The position numbers and the translations under genes were made by a program. Source: Monomorium pharaonis (taxonomy: Eukaryota; Arthropoda; Insecta; Hymenoptera; Formicidae). Taken from it: 64,000 bases of DNA. The stretch is from the NCBI RefSeq assembly GCF_013373865.1, contig NC_050470.1:806001-870000 (forward strand), in the 5' to 3' direction. The stretch's first letter is position 1; the number at the start of each line of letters is the position of its first letter. Below, piece after piece: positions 1 to 14,044 of the stretch. A model generated the notes under the pieces. The model was given only the letters and a program-made list of their open reading frames with translations, was not told where the DNA came from and did not search any database.

Positions 1-3000
1 ATTCCGTCATTTCCTTTTAACCGATGCTCCCGTTAGGTCGCGGCGCGTACGCGGAAGGGTTTTGTACGGACGGCACTTTTCTTTCATGAAAGAAAAGTCT
101 CTCTCTCTCCCTCCCTCCCTTCCTCCCCGGATCATCGGATGCATTACACGTGGTATTACTATTAGAGTTGATCGATACCTACGCCTCGGTGCAGTTTTGA
201 GAGACGTGACGTCAAACGGATGTTTGCGTGCAGCGCAAAGGTCCCGGCTTACGTCCGATTTTTATCGAGGAGGAGAAACGCTTACGCGACTGAAATTATC
301 TCTCCCTGAGCCTATACCTCTATCGGGTATTTTATTTGATATTCTCTCCGTGATTATACCCGCGGAACGTTGACGTGAATAGTGCGTGCGGTAACCCGAC
401 GCGTGAGCGAGCATACAGAATTCAAGTTCCGCGTAGATAAACGCTTCGCCCGACGCCCTCGTCGCGGGACGCGGTTTTGTTGGCTCCGTTCCCTTTTCCG
501 GCGTCCGTCGATTGTTGTTTTACACGCGCGACGCTTGTCGTATTAACGCTCCAAAGGAGGTCGACGCGACGTCGCGTCGCGTCGTCGAGAAGAGCAGCCC
601 CCTCATAGACGCGTAACGTTTTCGCGTGGCTTTTATCGCGTGGGGAAACTCGTGTACGTTTCCGTCGTTGTGACGCAAGTCGCGCAAATTCGTTCTTTCT
701 CTCTCCGCGGTATTGCAAACCTAGCGCCTATTCATCCTGGGATATCTCATTTACCTCACATTCTCTGACTCGCGTAATTTTTTAACCGTCCCGGCCTCAC
801 AAATGTTTTCCCGAAATGAGATTTCGCGAGGCTATTACATCGCGCAACGGGCCTCAACCCCTCGGGCGCTCCTCCCTCTCGCGATCCCCTCCTTCTCTCC
901 GTCCCTTTGTCCCCGCTCCCCTCCCGGTCGTTATGGCGCGCTCTCTCATCGTGAAAGACCCTCGATTCCAGACTCGGCTCGTCGGCCGGCTCTCTACTCC
1001 GCGCTTCAACGGAGCGTCCAACGACTAGTCGTTCCCTTCTGTTTCTAGCTCCCTCTCTCCCCCCCCCCTCCCACATGCCTGCCTTCTCCTTCCCTCGCTC
1101 TATCCCAGCACGCAATTTTCCCGGGCCTTCCCACGCCACGCGCAGGGTCGTCTTAATCCGTGAATAGGGAATTTTTCAATTTCATCATCGCTCGCTTTGT
1201 TTTATCAATGTAGAGATATTAAATATCGATCGGATATAACTCGCAAAATGGGGCGAAAATAACGAGAGTAAAAATGTTTTCTTTATCAGCGAAACAATTA
1301 TATTCTAAAAGACCACGATGCGTTTAGGGCAACCCTTGGATGTGCGTGCGTGTGTTGACGCGGCGATCGTTCGTCGGGGATCGAGCTTATGATCCGAGAG
1401 GCCCCCCCCCCCCCCCCGACAATGTTCTCTTTTGGGAGGGGGACCATGCAGCGACCATGAGAGGCAATCACCATGGACACGATGCTTCCCCGAATGCTAC
1501 AAGCGCGCGATGCCGTTCCACGGGGTGAACTGGTGAACGGTAGACCCCGTGATGCACATGTGGGCTTTCGCCTTCCTTCCCTCATGGATGACATACGCCC
1601 AATGTTTTCTCTCCGCCCGCGTGAGTTTTCGCGCGTTGAATTTCAACAAACATTACGAGGGCTAATCGATAATTGTCGAGATGGAAGAGGCCCAGGCGAT
1701 AGGTCGGGAGAACCGGTTTGGTCCGCGATCGCGTAGGCGTTCCGCGATCCGTCGAAGCGCGAAGCCTCCTTACCTGCGCCTCTGCTCCGCTTTTCCTCGT
1801 TGGTTCGAGGAGAAGCCGACTTCGCGGAAATAACGCTACCGTTCCTCCGTTACGCCTCCGGCTGTCGCGTCGTGACACGTAACGTCTCGCTCGCGAACAG
1901 CGCCGGGCGGCACTCGATCTTCAACGCGCCGGCACTCGTCGTTGAGAGAAATTATTATTATTTTTTATTTTCCTAAATCGTTACAACTTGGATCATACTT
2001 TGCGCAATATTTGTTTGAGAAGTTGTTCGCGAGCAGATTTACTTTGCGATTTTACACGGCGCTTAAGGCGGGTTAACTGAGAATCAATTTATCCAACAGC
2101 TGCGAACGGACGGAAACTCATTTCCGTTGTAAAGTATTACGAGTACTTGTCGTCACTTTCCTCTCCGATTTTTCCCTAGTGAACCTGATGATTAGTTCTA
2201 CGATGAGCGCGCGAAGAGATCGCGAACGTATTTTGCTTCGAGCGACTGCACTTACGTCGCTGAAAGGATCCGCGTTTACATTTTACGATTGCCACGTCGA
2301 ATGCCCGCATTGTGCATAGAAATCGATAAAGGTTTAGTGATGCTCATTGTAAATGATTATCTCTCTCGGCATATCGTATTTAGACCACTTATATTACACA
2401 ACGTCGATCGCTCGCGTGTGTCTACGTTACGTAAGAGCGAGTCACTTATCGAGCGCCCCATTTGGGCCTAATAATATTAAGTTTCTATTTAATCATGAGC
2501 TACTCCCCCGGTGATGTCGATACGATTTCGTGCTTACACCGGTTTAATGGTGCATACGTTCTTGAAAAAAGTGCTCGATTAGCGATACCGTGTCCGCTCC
2601 AATAAAGGAATAGATTGCCCTTGTATGCGACGAGGGATAACTTTTACGGTTATTGTCTATATGCACATGGAGATTATTGATCGCGGTTATTCGTTTCTCA
2701 TACAAAAGAATATCACGAGCCGTATGGCCGATCGATACTGGGGGTAATTTATTGACGACGTGTTATTTGTGAAGTCGGAACGTGCAGCGATACGTCTGAA
2801 AGTGATTGCGAATTTATAATTATGCAGTCTGCTCTCGTATATATAATATATCTCCCGTCCCGCATTATGTGGAAAATGGGGAACTTTCAATCGCGTCCCC
2901 GCGATAATTCACGATACGAGCAGACCGCGCACCGTTCAATCAAAATTTAATCGGACAAAAAACCGGATTAATAAAATTACGGAATTAACGGGCAAATTCT

Positions 3001-5482
3001 TTCTATATGGTCTCTGGCAGTTTATAGATGGGAATTATGTGAATCAGTACGTGAATCGGTGATTCTTTTATTGTAAATTCCATTCATCCTTTATCACGGC
3101 CCATTCGCTGTAATGATGCAAAACTAGTGAAAATTTTGCGCATTCGGAGCATCGCTCCTCATTCAATCCGCGTAATTCGCGTCGCTTCTCTATTCAGGCG
3201 CGTCTCGTTTCTTCGCGAGCGAGGAACGTTGACACTAAACTAAATTCGATTGCATATCACGATGACGACTGCATTCAGATGTTATTACTATCCGAAGTTT
3301 AATGGCGTCGCACTATTCATGCCCGCCGATTCAGAGTTTAGGTGCAGTTAGACCAAGTTACAACCGATGTTATAGGCTCTCCAATGTAGTGCGAAAGATA
3401 TCGTTGCAAATGTAATCAACAGTATGTAAAGAAAGTATACTTTCTTTAGTTTTGAATATATTTACTTTGAGTATATTTACTTTGCAAAATATAATCACTG
3501 CTACACACTGTTAAAATGTTAAATTCGTAGTGCCGGGAAGGAGGAAAGTTATTTTTATAATTATTTCAGCTATTTTTAATCAATTCTGTAAGGTCCACCA
3601 TTGCTCCTATTCGATATGTCATTAATTTAACTAAAACAATGGAATTAACAATTTAACGCAAGAAATTTGAACGTAGTTTATGTTAATAACTAAGCTGTTT
3701 TTTTTATAAGGTTATTTTTTTTAACTTACAATAAAAATAATAATAAATTTAAAATTATAAATTTTGACATATGGAAAAGAACAAAATGTTATATTTAACT
3801 CAAAGAATTTATTTAAATTTGATTCTTTAATATTTATCAGTGTAACTTTCTTCAAGACAACCTTTCGAATTGTTATTGAGCACAATATTTCCTAAACATG
3901 CAGTCGATCAAATAATCACCGATGAAATTTTACAATAATCGCGTTATGATCTTTTTGATTATGATTTCATTCACATCGTTAGTTGAATGGACGAAAGACT
4001 CAATGCGGTAATTACGCGACGCAACTTGTCGGGGTTTCGTTATCTGCGAAATGTGACACGATTGTTCGCGCGAATTTCTCTTGATCTGCGCGCTGTGATG
4101 AATTCAAAACGAGCGCGTTGGAACTCAATTTAACGTCGCTCGCGATGTCCACCGTGCAAACTGTAACGTCGTATCGCGAGATACTTTACGTATCAAGATT
4201 TATTGACGAACGTGTTAAACGGGGATCGGCCGGCCGTGACGAAACGAACAGCGTGAGAAAGCGTCAACGCGCGATACCCGATAAGTGAGTAGAAAAAAAA
4301 TTAAAGGGGGAGAGGGACGCGGTTCGAAGGAAGGGTTGGCCGATGTGATAGACGTGTATTTACACGCGCACGTTGCGTTCCTGCATTGAGAGCCCGGGTT
4401 ACGAAACTTCATACCGTATTTACGGTTCGCGTTGCGCCCGCGACGTGATTCGAAATAAATATACGTTCGACACGGTGGTAAGAAAAGAAACCATTAGATT
4501 TTATTTATGCGATGTCGTCGCCGCGCCGCGCATTTACCTACGCCGTCTGGCCCTAAAGAGTTCGTTCGCCCACGTCCACGAGAGTCGCAAGCCCGCGCTC
4601 TGCGACTCGACCACTTCAGAAATTGGAAGCTGTATCGAGCGAGGGAAAACGTAACCGAGAATTCTCCGCTGTATCTACCGTGCAACGTCGAAATTGCGCT
4701 CCCCGAAACAAATTGCCGCGTATTCGTTCGACGGTCGCGATCGTTTCTGCCCTTGGCAGACGCTTCAGTCGAGCATCTGTTGAATTACCAGGCGCAATAA
4801 CGTGGCAACGCTGCGACTGATATGAAGCTGTACGTACCAGCAGACGCGATTAATCGAGACCGTGGCGATGATGGCGATCGAGTCGTGGCATGGAAGTCCC
4901 GCGAGAATGCATTCGCGTTGCAGTTTAAACCGCATCGCGATATTCGACCTCATAGATTGTCTACCGAAATTAATCTCGCTTACTATATCGCGCCGATATC
5001 AAACTCCTTTTTTTTTTTAAACATCATCTTTCCTGATGGACTTCGGCTCGACGACTCGATCATCAATATCAAACACCTGTCGCATTCTGTTCTTTTGTAT
5101 GCAAACTTGTCGTCAGGCGAATGTTGTTTCGAGCATATATTAACATCTCTGTTAATATTTTTACAGTCATTTATGTTTTATTGGCGCTGTGATGTCATCT
5201 TATTCATCTGTAATTAATTTGTTAAAGATAATGTAAAATGCCGATTGAATCTTAAAAGGAAAACTTTGTCTATTTTTTTGTTTCGTCAAGTGGTTATTGG
5301 AATTCCCGGTCGATACGTTCAAGTTGATTTCACCGTCTGTCTCATTAACTAGATTATTTCAAGTGACATTCCGTATATCGCATAGTGTTTCTACATATAT
5401 GTTTATTACATTTAGTAACGTTTTTTTTTTTTTCGAAAATTTAATGTAGCTAACACAGCTGCTCGTTCTTTTGCCATGATTC
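1..5482. other. Non-coding stretch, CpG-rich then AT-rich
   Basis: I see no recognisable gene here. The first 1.9 kb is CpG-rich with short open frames on both strands that match no family I know. A pure run of C lies at about 1,402-1,417. From about 3,400 to 3,990 base composition turns strongly AT-rich, and it contains a 22-bp perfect palindrome at 3,427-3,448. Composition then returns to the CpG-rich style. This is intergenic or intronic DNA as far as the sequence shows. Confidence 0.6.
3427..3448. repeat. 22-bp perfect palindrome
   Basis: The core GAAAGTATACTTTC extends symmetrically to TAAAG...CTTTA, giving 22 bp with no mismatch and no loop. Two copies of the word ATATTTACTTTG follow within 40 bp. 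It could be a dimeric transcription-factor site or a chance event in AT-rich DNA. Confidence 0.6.
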
Positions 5483-5666
5483 CAGGGGCTCGATTCTTGA
5501 ATTCATTCGCAAGAGAAACGTATTCGCAAATTCTGTTCTTACAGAAAAGTTAGAAATTTATTGGCTATCGTATGGCTATTAACCAATAAACTTGCAACTT
5601 TTCTGTTAGAGCGAGTATTTTGCGTATACGTTTCTCTTGTGAATGACTTCAAGAATCGAGCCCCTG
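5483..5666. mobile_element. Palindromic MITE, about 184 bp
   Basis: The two halves are inverted copies of about 90 bp. The outer ends read CAGGGGCTCGATTCTTGAA and, on the other side, the complement ending in CGAGCCCCTG. The inner parts still pair, including CAAGAGAAACGTAT and ACAGAAAAGTT, with scattered mismatches and small indels. There is no coding capacity. The short hairpin-like design is that of a miniature inverted-repeat transposable element. Flanks give no convincing 2-, 3- or 8-bp target duplication, so the superfamily is undecided. The arms have diverged, so this is an old insertion. Confidence 0.75.
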
Positions 5667-8600
5667 AGCTTTTATAGTTTAAAAAGATTTATAACACGTG
5701 AGTTGACACTGATAGCACATTCTACCAATAAGAATTTATGACGAATTGACCATAATGTTCTATGCGGGCGGAACTCTGATACTCATCTTTGATTTGATGT
5801 ATTGTTTCATAACGCGTTATTATTTGCTGTAAACCTGCCGGAAATATGCAATATAAATTTAAGAATAAGTGATGACGTGATGACGTAAATGCTATCGGAA
5901 TGAATTAAGAATGAAAACGAATGACTCAACAGAAAAGAAAAACTAATAAAATGAACGAAATAAAATATTTGCCCTCCCCCTCCTTCCTCACATACCCACA
6001 TAAAGTAATTTTAGTATTAGAGATGTGAAACTCTACTTACTTTTTTAAATCGATATAGTTGAATAACTTTTCTGGAATTTTGACGTCGACGATGTGCGAT
6101 TTAATAAAAGTGCGGACAAAGTGCACGAAGTGTCTTAATGATAGCGCGTTGGGTTTTTAAAGGAAGAGCGATAAAGAAGTTCCTTCGGCCTCGTTGATCT
6201 GGCCTCGTTCCACTAATAAACGTGCTTCATCCTGCGCCAACCGGCCTCGTTTTACGTGTTTTTCTCGCCTTGCAAGCTAAAGCGACAAAAAAAAAAAAGA
6301 AGAAAATATAAAACGCGCCTTCAGACAATTTTCCTCTTTCGAGACATTGACTTTTAGGTTCTTTAAGCCGACGCGAATAAAAACTATTGAAAGACTGGGT
6401 CGAAGCTCGGCGCATTTGCTAATTGCTTGCCGTTTAGCCTTTCGCGATAAATGAAGCGAAGTTGAAGGCTTAACCCTAAAATTTTAACAGACGCAATTGA
6501 AACGAGGAAAAGTGAGACTGCTACTCGGTTATCACTATATTATCGCGGTAAGCCACGCAAGGACTTAATAGAGATAAATTGTGTCTTATCGCGCAGTTTA
6601 AATAACAGACTTTATACAAATTAACTTTACTAGACAATTATAAATAGACGTGAATTTATGTCGTACGATAATTTTATGAAATATGATATATTTACGCTCA
6701 TATTTTCGCGAAAGCTTTCTTGACTTTTTACAAACTATGATTTTTCGATAGTATTTACTTAAAAAATTATTTTGTTAATAGAATAAATTATTTAAAAAAT
6801 ATTAAAATTTCGCGTGGACGCATATTTTCTTCTGGTCCATCGATTTTGCAACGTTTGAACGTTCAGGTATTGCCGATATATCTTGTCAAGAGCTTACGAC
6901 ATTAACGGTCTTACACGTTATCGAATCGTTCAAATGGCCTATGAATGACAAATTAGTTTCGGAGCAGCTTCTTATTGAATGTACATTGCAGATACCGTGC
7001 TTATTTTCGGCGCTGCTCTTGTAATATATTAAAAATATGTTTCCGCGAAGCACTGCGGTCGATTCGAACGGCGTCCGTGCTTGATAGGATAGAAACAAAT
7101 CGCAAATCCATATTCGTTCGCCATTTTTTGTTTCCTCGTGCTCAGTAATGGATGTTATTAAAATCTAATTTTGAAACGCAAATGGAAATACAGTTTTATC
7201 GATATTTAAGAGTTAGATGTACAACGCGGCAATTTGTCCTGTCATTTGTATCAATCAATTTGATGTCCGTTTCATGTACGCCGTGCGCGTACATTTTCGT
7301 TCAACGGGCTGACGCTTGTCCGATACTCGTCCGAATGCCTCGCGAGACTTGTGGCGACGTTAATATATCTGTTATCGATACCTTTCGACCCACGGCGGGC
7401 ATCGTGTTCCGCGCGCTCGGAAAATCGCGCGAGCCGGTTCCGGTATATCGGTACACGGTCATCCGGAGAGGCCCATCAGTATGCGTGCCTGCAGTTACGC
7501 GTGAAACACATCACTCGCGCGTACGTGCGTGTGTACGTGTGTGCGCATTTGCGTCATGTGGGTTCGTTGTTTGTCCCGAGGGCAGAACGACCAGCTGTCT
7601 CCGCGAGTCTCGTTTTATTTGTGTCCCTTCGCCCCTCGCCTACCCGGCGTGACCTCACCATCACCACCACCACCACCACCACCACCACCACTTCTCTCTC
7701 TCTCTCTCTCCCCAGGCTCCGCGCATCGATCGCCAGCATGTGTAAGCATCGATGCACTCCGCGCACGTAGGGAGTAAATAGTATAGTCGTGGGATACCAG
7801 CCCAGTTATGGGCACGGCACGAGGCTATCGGCGGAAGGAACCGCCCGGCGGCAAGCCTTCTTTCACGATAAAGCCCAAAATTACGATCGATTTTTTCTTT
7901 TAGCACAACTATACACCGCCTCGTATCAAAGTTACACAAGTTACACACTAAAGTATATCCGTTGCTACGACGAATGAAACTTATGTCCACTTCGCCCACG
8001 AATCATTCGTGATTCCGTATGCTCGAAGGCGAACTGTGACTGACTGCAACGAACTCTCACATAAATTAAAAGTAAAACGTCGTTAGAGGAAAAAGTTGCT
8101 TGCGAAACACTCCGTTGCGCGTTGCGAACGGTGTACAGCACTCGCTAGAATTTTTGCAGGTGCCCCGTATCTTTTCGTTATAAAAATTGCATTCACCTCG
8201 ATGAAGCCTGTTCTCTCCTTCGCTTTGGCCTCTTCGCAAAATTACGCTCGATTTGTCCTAAATTAACGAGCCACTAAGCAACTAAGCCACTAAGCTGGAA
8301 AACGGTCAGCGGCCGTTGCTAAGCTCGAAACTTGCAACAGCTCATAACCGTGTTACAGCACCTCGCTCTTTTTTATTTTTAATCTCTAGAATATGTAATA
8401 ATCTTCGCTGAACACCTGGGGTACTAACCGCGCCGTGCAATCTTTCATCGTGTCGATATCAGCTGCTCACCTCCCGGATCGCACTCGCTAAAAGCGAGGT
8501 ACCAGGTTTTCCAATCTTTTTTGTATAATGAAATTGCGGCGGTAAGGATGTTACGGTTCTTGGATAAATAGGAATCGTTTATTTAGCGGGAGAGAAACGT

Positions 8601-10158
8601 TGCCGGTAGGATTTTGTAGATTTCGTTACCTCTGGATCGCATCGCAACGTGGATGGTTCGGATGTTCGATAAAATGTCGGATAAAGTGTGGTTTTTTTTT
8701 TTTTTTTTTTTTTTAAATAAGAAGATAATTAATATTTTGTGATTGATAATCATAGGTTGGAGTATGCGAACGTGGAAGTAGACGTAAAATGCGGAGGTAG
8801 CGTAGCGAATTGTGAATTATTGCGTCATGTACATGCCGAGGTAAAACATAATGATTCTTTATTCACATTCACGCGCGCGTAGCCGCTGGAAAGAGGAACG
8901 AGAGTTTTACAACTATGTCCCTTGTGCGAGAGGGCACTCATAAAAGAATGTCGCGGGAAGGGGGGAAGTGGAGAAGAGATAATCGCTTTGTTTGTATCTA
9001 CAAAGGGAATACGTCAATGTAAATATCTGTTAAAAAAGATTGGAAAATAGTGTGTGCGCATTGATGCTCCATCGACGAACTTTTGCTTCTTTCGTAACAA
9101 CTTTACCCGGAAGTTAATTAACATTTTCGCGCTCGAAACGCTATCGTGTGCGATCATCTCGACGAGATAATTCCAAGACCGGGCGATCGATGAATCACGA
9201 GCGAAATACTGCGCATTATTTTATTTTATTTTTTTTTTTCGTCCGGACGATTTCTCGTTCTCTTATTTCCGGCGAGGTCCGTCGGTCTTTTGTCTCATAG
9301 ACGAACTTTAGGCAGTCGAGGGGGGAATCGTGTCTGGTGCCACTTTGAGACCCGCACAGTCCATTAACGACCAACATCTGGCCAGCTGCCATCCGGTAAA
9401 AGGCAATCCACAACCCGCGCCTAGCGCGATGTATTTCGTTTCAATATTTCAGTGCTCGTTTCTCATCGCACTCGTTATTCCTTCGAACAACATTAACATC
9501 GATTCGTAGCCGTAAAACTCATGGTTCTGAAATTGTATTTTTCTCGCATTTTAAACATGAGAAACTTACATTCGAACGGCGAAACACCACAATCTCCGAT
9601 TTCATCGTGTTTAACTAAACTCGAGCTCCGGTTTAAGATCCACTCTTTCGCGTCATAACGCGAAAAGATTACCTTTGACTATCGCCAAGTTTATAGATCT
9701 TAAGTTTTATGATATTCCCTGGCGGCGCAAATTGCGCAGCGACTGCGAAATATTGCTCCAATAAAAATTTACTGTCTCGCGTGCAGTCGTACGACACGGA
9801 TTTCATGTTGCGTTCGAAGGGGCAACAGAGTTGCAATAGTCACGGAGATGTCGCTTATAAAAAACGAGGGAACGCAGAACAATATAGCGCGTTCTCGCAT
9901 TTTCTGAAATAGAGAACGCGTTTTCGGCTGCACGCGTGTCGCGTTTGTCAGAGGCACGGATCATCTGCGCGCGTGTGTGTACTCCCCTCGGAACCGGTTG
10001 TTGCGAAAGAGGAATAGCGTTCTAGTCGAGAAACATAATCGGTGAAAAATTGTTACGGATATTTAATGTTTCGCGAGACAATTTTTTAATAATTTCGATA
10101 AAATTTGAGTTCTTTGATAATATTAGGATATTTTCGCGCAACTATTATACATTTACAG
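5667..10158. other. Non-coding stretch with short simple repeats
   Basis: I find no gene. The longer open frames around 7,152-7,770 owe their length to CpG-rich DNA and the CAC/CT repeat at 7,656-7,710. A 23-base T run lies at about 8,692-8,714. A small hairpin, TTTCGCG-6 nt-CGCGAAA, lies near 9,647-9,666. The words 'ccactaag' and 'caactaag' repeat near 8,270-8,295. Confidence 0.55.
7656..7713. repeat. CAC trinucleotide repeat followed by CT repeat
   Basis: About a dozen CAC/ACC triplets run directly into a CT dinucleotide tract. Translated, it gives poly-Thr/Pro in the forward frames or poly-Gly/Val/Trp in reverse, which explains several spurious open frames here. Confidence 0.9.
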
Positions 10159-10195
10159 GGCAGACAATGCGATATTAAGGGCTGTAAACGTCGGA
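10159..10195 (+). other. Splice-bounded mini-exon candidate (37 bp)
   Basis: An acceptor-like stretch (ATTATACATTTACAG) precedes 37 bp, and a consensus donor (GTAAGTG) follows. Two of the three frames are open, so the reading frame is not fixed. Such pairs arise by chance in this much DNA, and no protein family is recognised. It could also be a non-coding leader exon. Confidence 0.15.
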
Positions 10196-10569
10196 GTAAG
10201 TGCGCGGGTTTTCGATCTCGTTCCATAAACGTTATACACATTTCATTTCCAATAGTGATTTGATATCAATTATGCATCGTAACATAACGAATAATTAGTT
10301 TGCCCTCCATGATTAATCGCGTTGGCTTTAATATTGTGTAGCCTGAAATATATTAGTAATTACACTGCAACGCGTTAATAATCATGCTTGACCTCACGCA
10401 AATTGCAGATGTAGCACTAATGAGATGTAATTTGGTCTCCCGAGACAATTAATACAGTCTATTTTAGGATATTTAACGTTATTAATCAAATCGTTAAATT
10501 GTTGAATTTACGGTATCTCGTGTGTCTAAAATGCTCGCTTTCTCAAGAATCACGACGCTCAACCGAAAC

Positions 10570-10570
<1 letters not shown>

Positions 10571-10604
<34 letters not shown>

Positions 10605-10615
10605 GAGGAAACGAG
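10571..10615. repeat. AG dinucleotide repeat ending in a G run
   Basis: About 16 AG units pass directly into a run of about 13 G. The G run could form a quadruplex-type structure or simply be a slippage product. Confidence 0.9.
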
Positions 10616-12888
10616 AGAAAGAGGAAAACGCGTAAACGCGGAGACAATAGAAATTGTGCTTGAATGTCCAATAGCTCCGGTTTCCTCATTGTTCAACAGG
10701 GATAATCGCGTTTTATTCGTATTATCTTGTCGCGCGCAGGCCCTTTGGGGGTGGCTGTCGACTCAGGGTCTTCATACAACGGGACGGATTAACTTCCCTC
10801 GTACGCCACAAAAACAGGTTCTCCCCTCAGAGCTCTCTTTCATGGCCGAAGCGAACTCGTCGGCGGCAGCGGCGGACGTTTTATCATCTCGTTCGTAACT
10901 CCCGTTGAAATTCTTTTCCCGTTGCGCTTTTACGTTACGTCATACGCTACGTGTATGGGCGCTACTACGTCGTATCTCTATGATATTCGTGGCTCATCCG
11001 CTACGTGGATTAGGCACGTAATGGGAAATTTGGTGTGGCGCTGACGCCTCATCTCCGGCAACAATCGCCCCGTCGGCTAGCCGAAACTACTTCTCTCCAG
11101 TACATTAAGCTAGATTACCGCAATTAGCTGCACCGCGCGTGTAAACTTGCTGGCGCGAAGCGTTTGGCATCTGGCAGCAGATACGGATAACAGATTGCGG
11201 TCATACTCGCGAGCATACACGCGGCCCTATCCGGCTCCGATAGTCCGCGTGCGCGCGCGGAAAAAGTCGTTTCCTACCGAGATTACGTGTTTGCACACGC
11301 ATCTGCGGCAACTTTGTAAGCGCGAAATTGCTGCGGACTAAAACTGTCGTTCAATTAATGGTCATTGTGGCGCCTCGTTTTTTTTTTAAACTCCTGTTTT
11401 CTCTATTAAAAATACAAATATGAAAAATGTCCAAGTACACGGACGTGTCTGAATCGGAATATTCGGCGAATCGCGCGGCTATTTACGAAACTGGAATTTT
11501 ACCAGAAGAACGTTTACATCGAAATAAAATATATACTTATAGTTTTAGAAGCGATTAAATTTTCGGAAATAACAAAACTCACATTTCCTACTACGGTTTG
11601 AATAATTATTGTAATACGAATTAGCGCGTGATGTGAAATTTGACCGAGAAGATCGATTTTGTTTGCAACAAATTGGTTTTGTTGTAAACACCGATTGTAT
11701 TCAGTAGCTTCACTATTAGAACGAGTCGCTTTTAATGCCATTTGATTTAAATCGACTTCATTAAAGTCGTCCTTAGGCGACGCTTGTGTGTTAACGGATC
11801 ATCATCCTCATCATTATCGTCTTCCGGTTATTCTTTGCGTGGGAACTCGGATGACTATTTATTTAAATGATCGGGAGTAACTAGACTGATTAGTGTTCGA
11901 GAAACAACCATTTATACGCGAGTATCCTCAACTCAGCTTATTCGGTATTTCTATAATTATGATGGCTTTTGGATATTCTACTTTTGTTTGAAGAAAATAC
12001 TTTTACGTCTCTCTCGCGGGCAATAATTGTAGTTGTTTCCGCGGTCAATGTTTCGTCACGGCAGTAAATTTGGACGTGGTGCATGCGGTTTGGCTGGTAC
12101 GAAAGCGCGGTTTTCACCTGGGAATTGCCACACTTCGCGCCTCGCCTTGAGAAGTCAGTGTTTTTTAAGCGACGAAGACGGCAGTCCGGCCACGTACGTA
12201 TTATACGACACTTTAATATTCAGCATGAATTCGGCGGATTTTCTCGGAGGAGCCCCAACACGTCGAGGCGCGCCTTTGACATTTCGTTTGGCTCTTGAAT
12301 ATAAATCAGTGTTATCCACGCGATTAGTTGATATCGATCGTCAGCGCTCCTCGTACGATCGCGATGGCGCGCATTGTGCTGAAAAATCACTATACGAAGC
12401 GAAGTAACGAGACAGCTGTGCCGGGTGAAAGCAGAAACGGGCAAGGGGTCCGCTCCAGTTCCTCTGCCCACGCTCCGGACCCCCGGCAAAATCAAATCGC
12501 ATTTAGACGCGATATTCAGTCGCGTCACGTTTAATCAGAGAGAATATTCCTATCCTCGACGACTTCATAACCCATGCGTTTATGGAAACTTTCCTATCTC
12601 TGGGAGACACTTTCTTCTCTCACGCGAAACTATCGCGATCAGAAATAATCGCGACGTTCAGTCTGTCTTTGGTTTCAACCTGCATTACCGCATTTTCCAA
12701 CTTGCCCTTTAACTTTATTCCTTTCGATAAGCTGTCTATCGTGATAAACGTAGGCGCGTTAGCCATTTTTATGTTGGCCACGACGTGATCGCGTTTACCG
12801 GCTAACAAAGCCGTTTTTAGCGCTAACGTAAGCGTAAAAATTATCGCCTGAGCGCACAGTTACTGACCTAGCTTAATATTTCTGGCAC

Positions 12889-12928
<40 letters not shown>

Positions 12929-12940
12929 GAGGAGGGGAGG
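12889..12940. repeat. GA microsatellite
   Basis: An imperfect GA tract with one AAAG interruption, ending in GGAGG units. It lies only about 80 bp before a pure CT tract, so the two are inverted complements. Confidence 0.9.
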
Positions 12941-13015
12941 GAGAGAAAATCCAAAGTATTTACGTCGTTGCTCGCACGGACCGCGTTTTGTAATTTCTCC
13001 CGTCCTGTCTTTCCT

Positions 13016-13020
<5 letters not shown>

Positions 13021-13080
<60 letters not shown>
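13021..13080. repeat. Pure CT microsatellite, 60 bp
   Basis: Thirty uninterrupted CT units. Together with the GA tract at 12,889 it could form a hairpin of about 40 pairs with an 80-nt loop. Confidence 0.95.
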
Positions 13081-13084
<4 letters not shown>

Positions 13085-14021
13085 CGACGCGTTGTGTGTC
13101 TCGACGAAGCGAAGTAAAGTACGTTTGCGATGCTAATCTAAACGTAAAATTTCACGCGCAGAAATGCAATCGGCAGCATAATTTGGTCTCTTCATTCTGT
13201 CGGAATAATTTATGATTGCAATTGGCTCCGCTATTCGCTCTTGTAATCGTTTCCACTCGATTATTTGTAGGATTACGTGTTTAGCAAAGGACAAGCACGG
13301 CTCAAACTGAATTTTGATTCCGTGTAAAATTTGTTGCCGAATAAATTCATTACAATTCATTACAGATACCGAAGTCAGATAGTTGAGTAACGTTTTGATT
13401 TTTATTTGATCTTATTTTTTGCCAAATACATCATTAGTTATTTTAACTTTTGGCAACAAATAAGATTTAAGACTCGCTTGCTCCAGAAATGAGGGAGAAG
13501 ATAATGTTTAATCAGTGAACTCCACTTATCTTAACTTTTAATGAACTCACCGGGCAAAACAGATAATTATAAATTATATTTGTTAATATAAAAAGATTCA
13601 CGCAATAAGGAGAAAATGTATATGTGGTGTAATATTTTCAAGAGAGCTCTATACTTTTTACAGATCTTTATTCTTCGTCTTTCATCTGTTTTATTGTACA
13701 ATTTATCATGTGTTTGAGTAAAAAATTCATCTCTTGCCTTTGTGACACGTCAGCTATGTTCAACCCACGTGTTGCGAGCATGTTAGAACCTGCTCAGTCT
13801 TCTCTATACCGTTTACTTAAGTATACGCCGGTCCGGGTCACGGTCTTGCACGCAGATCCGCACCGTCCGTACCAGTCTCTTTCCCATTGTGAAGCACGAT
13901 CTCAACCGTTTCGTCGTAATCTTCGTCGTGAAAGGTTATCACACGATCGCATTGTGTTCGCATTTTGCGCCCGGAACAATCGAGCGCTTCGCTTCGTGAG
14001 AGGAAAGCGTGCGGCGAAATG

Positions 14022-14044
14022 ACTGGGTATTGCGAATACCCAGT
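14022..14044. repeat. Perfect 10-bp hairpin with 3-nt loop
   Basis: ACTGGGTATT and its exact complement AATACCCAGT flank the loop GCG. It is a compact near-palindrome. No terminator function is implied in a eukaryote. Confidence 0.7.

Noticed and set aside
7529..7999. Gly/Trp/Pro/Thr-rich frames on both strands
   Set aside because: All derive from the CAC and CT repeat at 7,656-7,710.
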